Part shown: in pieces, positions 61,176 to 64,000 of the stretch | Numbering within the stretch: the stretch's first letter is position 1 | Layout: every line of letters begins with the position of its first letter | The notes under the pieces: generated by a model | Told to the model about the DNA's origin: nothing | The model's database searches: none | Seen by the model: the letters and a program-made list of their open reading frames with translations, nothing else | From: Luscinia megarhynchos | Lineage: Eukaryota > Chordata > Aves > Passeriformes > Turdidae | Assembly: GCA_034336665.1 (NCBI GenBank) | Contig: JAPFBE010000002.1 | Coordinates: 82,714,905-82,778,904, forward strand | Length of the DNA stretch: 64,000 nt | Direction of reading: 5' to 3' | Translations under genes and position numbers: made by a program

Positions 61176-64000
61176 CTATCTATAAAGAAGCTTATTGTCC
61201 ACCCTGTGAAACAAAGATTAAGATTGCTTTTCATTGAAAGCTCTTTATTAGTTGTTTACTGGAAATGTGGCATGTGACAATGTATGCCCGGTGGGCAAAT
61301 AAATTTCACCACTGTGACAGCAAAAGAACACAGCAGTAAAGCCAAAGGACTGGGCAGCAGTTTGTTAATGCTTTTTATTGACCATTTACAGTATTTTTCA
61401 TTGACCTATAAAAAAATTATTTTAGCTATTCTAAACAGTTCCAAAGTCAGAAACCTCTTTGTTTTTTTAAAGCACCTAATATTCAGAGCAACTCATTGTC
61501 CTGGCTTGCTCCACCCTCTTCTATCACACGATGGTAGCTATTCTTGTGCTGTATGAAGTTGCATTCAGCTTTACACCCTTCTTAACTCACAGATTGTGGT
61601 TCAGGGCAGTAGATTTTGCCAACAGAGAACAGATAGCAATTTTAACATGATTTTCTTTGTAAGAGAGAAGTTCTTATATTTGAACACTATGTTGCAGAAC
61701 TTGCAATTACCACTCTGGGTTTATGTGATTACTTTATCCTTGTGATACTCTCTTGTTTATCCTCTAGCTTTTTGGAATAATAAAGTCACAAATTTTTTTT
61801 GTTATTATTTTTTCATACCACATTCTAATGTATTGGTGAAATTATTTATAAATTGGCAATGTTTCACCTCCAACTAGACCCCAAGATCTTTAGGAAAAAT
61901 GGCAGAGATGTCAGGGAAAGAAACAGCCATGTTTCCAGGTACTCTAGTATATGATGGAAACTGTTTGTATCATTGTTCTAGTTGTTAAGAGGTTGCTCAG
62001 GGGTTTTAGGCTGAGCCATAGAAGTTGTAAAAATCATTAGTCCTCTGATCATTCTCCTTCCTGTCCTTTTCAGTACTCTACTGAAGGCTTATATTCAAGG
62101 TGGAAGCAATGAAATATTGGAATTGTACTTCCCTTTCTGTGATATGTTAAGCTGATGGGCAGGCAATGTTTTTGATAGTGATGATGATCTTGAAGTCTCT
62201 GGAATCTGTTTTTCTTCCTTTTGCTGATCTATCCAGATACAAGATCCCAAAGGTTCTTCTCTTTTTTCTTTCATCTGCCAGTAGATCAGGCTTTCTGATC
62301 TCGTTGTTTGTGATGTCTAGGAAAGGAATATTGGCCACACAGATCATAGTGAAGGGCAATGTTGATGCTATCTGTGGTTTACACATTGTGCCCAATGTAT
62401 TATGGCATTATGTTTTATGGCCTTTCACGTGTGTTATCCCTCCTTCCTTTGTGTGTCAAGAGGCAGTGTGCAATGCAGCCAGGACTGCAGTGAATGATTT
62501 TAGCTGAGCTATCTTACCCAGAAGAGTCCTTATTGACATTTTAATGTCTCTTCACACATTTCCTGTATCAGGGCCTTCTGCCTCTAAAACTGATTTTCTC
62601 TCCACGATTGGATTTTTTCCCTGTGTTTCCACAATTACTCCCTTAGCCGATAACTTTAAAGCTTGTCTAAGAAACAACTCTCTAGACAGAAGTTTTTCAG
62701 ACTTCTTCCAGCTTTCCTTCTAGGTATATTTAACATCTCAGTGTCTGGTTTTGGATGTAATACTCTTTATGGAGCAAGTCACTTTTTGGTTATTCTTCCA
62801 ATAGCCTCAGTTCTATTAAAGTAAGTCCCTTCACCTTATATGCAAAATAGGGCATGGCACTAGCTGTCTTGAAGAGAGGCTGTTTCTGCTAATTTTCTGC
62901 TTAAGGAATGAGTTTTCTCTGAGGCATAGTGGTTCAATGGTTTCTTCTGTAATTAAAAGTAAATAATTTGTTGTGATTTGTCTGAGCTCTGTGATTTCTA
63001 GAAAGACTCAATGATATTCAGGAGGTTAAGATCACTTTACCTGATTTAGTAATCATCTAAGATTTTTTATATGGGGGATGGTTGTTAGTAATGTTTTGCA
63101 AGATGCATTGAATTTCCATTCAAGTTTTACTTTGAAGGCTGAATAATGACAAGCTGTAAATTATGAAAAATTGGGATAATAACAAGTTCCCCAAACTTCC
63201 CAAGGGGTTATGGACTGGGTGTAAGCTGCAATCTTAGAGGGGGAGGTCTCTATCTTCAAGACAGTTTTATGTAAATTTCAAGAACTATGTTATTGTAGTG
63301 ATATACATTCTAATACTTTCTTTATTCATGTCTGAGGAACAAAATCAAAGACCTCATAGTTTTTGCATATTGTCCTGAGATTTTCTGGTTTTAGCAGAGT
63401 CTTTATACTCTACATACTCTACAGGTCAATCAGAAACCAATCCCCAAAAGTATTACTATTTCTTTCTGCATCCTTTTCATTCCCATGTCAAATTTGTGTT
63501 GGTAGCCACACTGGAGTAGATTTTTTTTTTCTGATATGATCAATACTAACAGTTTGCAATTAGTTGAGAGATGTTATTTTTCAGGGGCTAGGAGCTACTT
63601 GGTGGCCACTGCTTTTGTTTTCCATAATTAACACTACTCTAACGTGCATGATAATGGTTACTCCTGAGACAATTCATTGGAATTTTGTGCTGATCATGGT
63701 ACAAAAATAAAAGATACTGAAGCCAAAAATGTGGACAATATTGGACAATGGTCTTGCCATTTTTTTTCTTAAGGGATCTCTTGACTGCTTCTACTGTTGA
63801 TTAAGGTTTATTTTTTGTCAAACCTCTGTTCCAGGATCTTTAATCCACCTGATATTTATTTTTTGTTTAATCAGTTTGTTTGGAATTTTGTTTTGCAACT
63901 TTATGGGCTTTGGAAAGTTTCTAGAGATTCCTCCTAATAAAGTTTTTTGTTTTAAGTTGAAAGGTCTCAGTCTGCATGATTTACATTTTTGTAACTTTTA

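Larger units (their letters stand above)
58061..64000. other. Unique sequence, no gene recognised
   Basis: No exon or RNA gene supported. Overlapping frames on both strands at 62147-62507 (113 codons +, 82 codons minus) have no recognisable domain. The minus frame is unusually rich in charged residues and could be a decayed element, but I cannot place it. Confidence 0.5.

Noticed and set aside
1..64000. CRISPR array, prophage, operon or other bacterial system
   Set aside because: Composition, frame density and CR1 repeats mark this as vertebrate nuclear DNA; the only regular array is a spacerless purine satellite.
1..64000. Endogenous retrovirus
   Set aside because: I found no paired long terminal repeats, primer-binding site or gag/pol-like frame.

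Overview
The window looks like vertebrate nuclear DNA, most likely from a bird. It is AT-rich, packed with stop codons in all frames, and holds no operon-like packing or bacterial gene signals. Every interspersed repeat I can recognise is sauropsid in character: CR1-type LINE remnants of several ages (one ending in the avian CR1 3' tail with ATTCTGTG-type repeats), MITE-like palindromic debris, and A-rich tracts interrupted by C that are common in avian intergenic DNA. No L1 or Alu-like sequence was seen. The bird assignment is inference; a crocodilian or turtle is less likely but not excluded.

I find no protein-coding gene, exon, tRNA or rRNA that I can defend. The short open frames (60-140 codons) scattered on both strands overlap one another, show no recognisable domains, and are what random AT-rich sequence gives. 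The two longest frames (over 500 codons, about 47983-49569) are the read-through of a purine repeat array and should not be called genes.

Layout. 1-9430: unique intergenic sequence with a near-perfect hairpin at 4374-4400 and a possible conserved noncoding block at 7560-7780. 9431-9600: decayed CR1 reverse-transcriptase fragment, + strand. 9601-19930: unique sequence. 19931-21600: long, old CR1 copy, minus strand, with a decayed reverse-transcriptase domain. 21955-22281: younger avian CR1 3' end, + strand, so the two copies converge. 22282-46980: mostly unique sequence, including a GC-richer patch near 35.3-36.3 kb, a strong candidate regulatory block at 36770-37770, another at 43060-43250, and a MITE-like element at 45845-45975. 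46981-47171: fragment resembling the endonuclease-RT linker of a CR1/L3-class LINE. 48017-49558: a 1.5 kb purine-strand mosaic satellite made of GGGAA pentamers and GTTTCA-GGGAA 11-mers, the most striking object in the window. 50190-50710: old CR1 3' coding part, + strand. 52291-52343: CR1 3' tip, minus strand. 57640-58060: another candidate conserved noncoding block. The rest is unique intergenic DNA or intron.

Taken together this reads as a gene desert or a very large intron, possibly carrying long-range enhancers, with a sequence-unusual G-rich satellite in the middle.
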